Source: Tessaracoccus coleopterorum (GTDB taxonomy: Bacteria; Actinomycetota; Actinomycetes; Propionibacteriales; Propionibacteriaceae). From it: DNA of 64,000 nt. The notes below the pieces were generated by a model, which worked only from the letters and a program-made list of their open reading frames with translations, was not told where the DNA came from and did not search any database. The position numbers were made by a program, and so were the translations under genes. Shown piece after piece: positions 62,495 through 64,000 of this stretch. The stretch's first letter is position 1, and each line of letters begins with the position of its first letter. The stretch is from contig NZ_JAANIJ010000001.1 in the NCBI RefSeq assembly GCF_011174705.1, positions 1,240,001 through 1,304,000 of the forward strand, written 5' to 3'.

Positions 62495-63463
62495 GTGTCT
62501 CCTGTGCGTCCCCGTCGTTCCATTGCCGCCTTCGCGATGTCGGCGCTGGCCGTCACCGCGTGCGCCCCGGTCGGTGTGGCCACCGGGCCGGCGCCCGGAT
62601 CCGGAACGCCCACCACGGTCGCGACGTCGCCGGCGCCCTCCGCAGCGGCCACGCAGTCCGCCACCCCGACCCCGACGCCCACACCCGTCGTCAGCCCGAC
62701 GCCCACGTCCTCGCCTTCCGCGACACCGTCGGGCGGCTACACGGGCGATCCCGATGCCCTGGTGCCGGACGCAACCACATCGGCTCCGCCGAGGCCTACA
62801 CCTACCCGTCGCTCCTGGTGCAGCAGTGGCTGGAGGGCGAGGTGAAGCCGACGGAGAAGATCGTCTTCCTCACCTTTGACGACGGGCCCAACCCCACCAC
62901 GACGCCCACCATCCTGAAGGCGCTGAAGGCCGCAGGGTGCACGCCACCTTCTACGTGATCGGCTCCAACGTCGGCGACCAGCCCGAGCTGCTCAGGCAGG
63001 AACTCGCCGAGGGGCACGCGATCAACCTCCACAGTTGGTCGCACAACTACAAGTCGCTCTACCCGGGCCGCAGCGCGAATGCCGCGAACATCGAGAGCGA
63101 GTACCTGCGCACCATCGAGGCCGTCCAGGGGATCCTCGGTAAGGACTTCAACACCGAGGGCTGGCGCTACCCCGGCGGCCACATGTCGTGGAAGTCGATG
63201 GCGGCCGCCGACGCCGCACTAGCGGAGCAGGGTGTGCACTGGGTCGACTGGAATGCCGACACACGCGACAGCGCCCGAAGAAGTCAAGGCCCACGACTGT
63301 CGACCAGATGGTGCAGAACGCCACCGAACCCATCCGCAACGGCTTCCACGTCGCCGTCATCCTGGCCCACGACACACCCGACAAGAAGCTGACCGCGCAG
63401 TCGGTGCCCGCGATCATCCAGGCTTACAAGGACGCCGGCTACTCCTTCGGGGTCATCTCCTGA
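62495..63463 (+). CDS. Polysaccharide deacetylase lipoprotein, NodB-like (frameshifted)
   Basis: Extracellular carbohydrate esterase family 4 enzyme, about 325 residues. GTG start; signal and lipobox AAFAMSALAVTAC; a Thr-Pro stalk (ATPTPTPTPVVSPTPTSSPS); then the NodB domain: KIVFLTFDDGPNPTTTPTIL with the catalytic Asp-Asp near 62,875, ATFYVIGSNVGDQ, INLHSWSHNYKSLYPG with the metal His pair near 63,040, WRYPGGHMSWKSM, WVDWNADTRDSA, and GFHVAVILAHDTPDKKLTAQ. Likely substrates are peptidoglycan or a surface glycan. Breaks near 62,780, 62,935 and 63,280. Confidence 0.9.
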
Positions 63464-63582
63464 CAGACGGGTCGCGACCGACGGGTCCTCCAGCTCCCGC
63501 GCCCGGGGCTGGGCCGTCTCGGTCAGGGCCGAAAGCACCGCCCGATAGCCGGGCCCGCGGCCGGTTTCGGTAGGCTGATCCC

Positions 63583-64000
63583 ATGACCTCGAAGTTGATC
63601 CTGCTCCGCCACGGCGAGAGCGAGTGGAACGCCAAGAACCTGTTCACCGGCTGGGTGGACGTCGACATCAACGAGAAGGGTGTCGAGGAGGGAAGAAGGC
63701 GGCCAAGCTGCTGCTCGCCGAGGGCCTGCTCCCCGACGTGCTGCACACCTCACTGCTGCGTCGCGCCATCCACACCGCCAACCTCGCCCTCGACGGCTGC
63801 GACCGTCACTGGATCCCGGTGAAGCGCAACTGGCGCCTCAACGAGCGCCACTACGGCAAGCTCCAGGGCCTGAACAAGACCGAGATCCGCGACCAGTTCG
63901 GCGAAGAGCAGTTCATGCAGTGGCGCCGCAGCTACGACGTGCCGCCGCCGCCCATCGAGGTCGACAACGAGTTCTCGCAGTACAACGACGCCCGCTACGC
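63583..64000 (+). CDS. gpmA: 2,3-bisphosphoglycerate-dependent phosphoglycerate mutase (3' end beyond window)
   Basis: Glycolytic 3- to 2-phosphoglycerate mutase. About 139 of some 245 residues are present. Phospho-His motif [20 protein letters not shown]; one G added near 63,691 gives [20 protein letters not shown] and [20 protein letters not shown]; then [20 protein letters not shown] with the catalytic Glu. The frame runs off the right edge. Proximity to senX3-regX3 is also seen in mycobacteria. Confidence 0.95.

Overview
The window is about 64 kb of very GC-rich DNA with short gaps and many ATGA, GTGA or TGATG gene overlaps. CarD, SenX3-RegX3-PhoU, a DUF3263 protein, a groEL with a Met/Gly-rich tail behind CIRCE boxes, an ESX-type gene set and a short actinobacterial-type cobalamin riboswitch all point to an actinomycete. 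A member of the Propionibacteriaceae is my best guess, but the family is inference.

One fact governs the reading of the whole window. Nearly every gene over about 700 bases is broken by one or more single-base frameshifts, mostly in or beside runs of C or G. Adding one base restores a normal, conserved protein each time, including in housekeeping genes (groL, cysS, glyA, ispD, regX3, gpmA). I treat these as sequencing or assembly indels and give each gene its full reconstructed span. They are not called pseudogenes.

Layout. 1-1774: NUDIX hydrolase (partial), CutC, a GNAT enzyme. 1816-8127: a giant secreted amylopullulanase with three starch-binding-like modules and a novel-looking C-terminal repeat, behind two operator-like sites. 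8380-14878: a complete four-gene Wadjet anti-plasmid system (JetA-B-C-D), every junction overlapping, preceded by a GNAT gene and facing a divergent Fic gene. 16680-18309: groL with two CIRCE sites. 18534-21604: an orphan type VII (ESX-like) cassette of three genes. 21705-24687: a small HE-H protein, DUF3263, manA, tRNA-Thr, a methyltransferase. 24819-26607: VOC protein, AraC regulator, DedA protein. 27001-31238: UgpC/MsmX sugar ATPase, metB, a DUF4032 kinase-like gene with its small partner. 31245-36603: a LacI-controlled catabolic operon (Gfo/Idh oxidoreductase, DUF993, sugar-phosphate isomerase, LacI, glycerate kinase) with two operators upstream. 36723-42235: a DsbA/FrnE-like gene, then a cobalamin riboswitch leading a large leucine-rich-repeat surface protein. 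42277-46226: a nucleotidyltransferase-like/methyltransferase fusion, cysS and rlmB. 46590-53284: catalase HPII, three envelope-stress-like membrane genes, CsbD, a lipoprotein and remnants. 53368-59057: glyA, two membrane proteins, ispF-ispD-carD. 59213-64000: lipoprotein, regX3-senX3 divergent from phoU with a PHO-box-like triple repeat between them, a polysaccharide deacetylase and the start of gpmA.

The most interesting items are the cobalamin riboswitch controlling a leucine-rich-repeat surface protein (a candidate vitamin B12 capture protein), the orphan ESX-like cassette with a clear WXG/YxxxE substrate, the Wadjet-Fic region, and the uncharacterised LacI-DUF993 operon. No CRISPR array, insertion sequence, prophage, rRNA or replication origin was seen.
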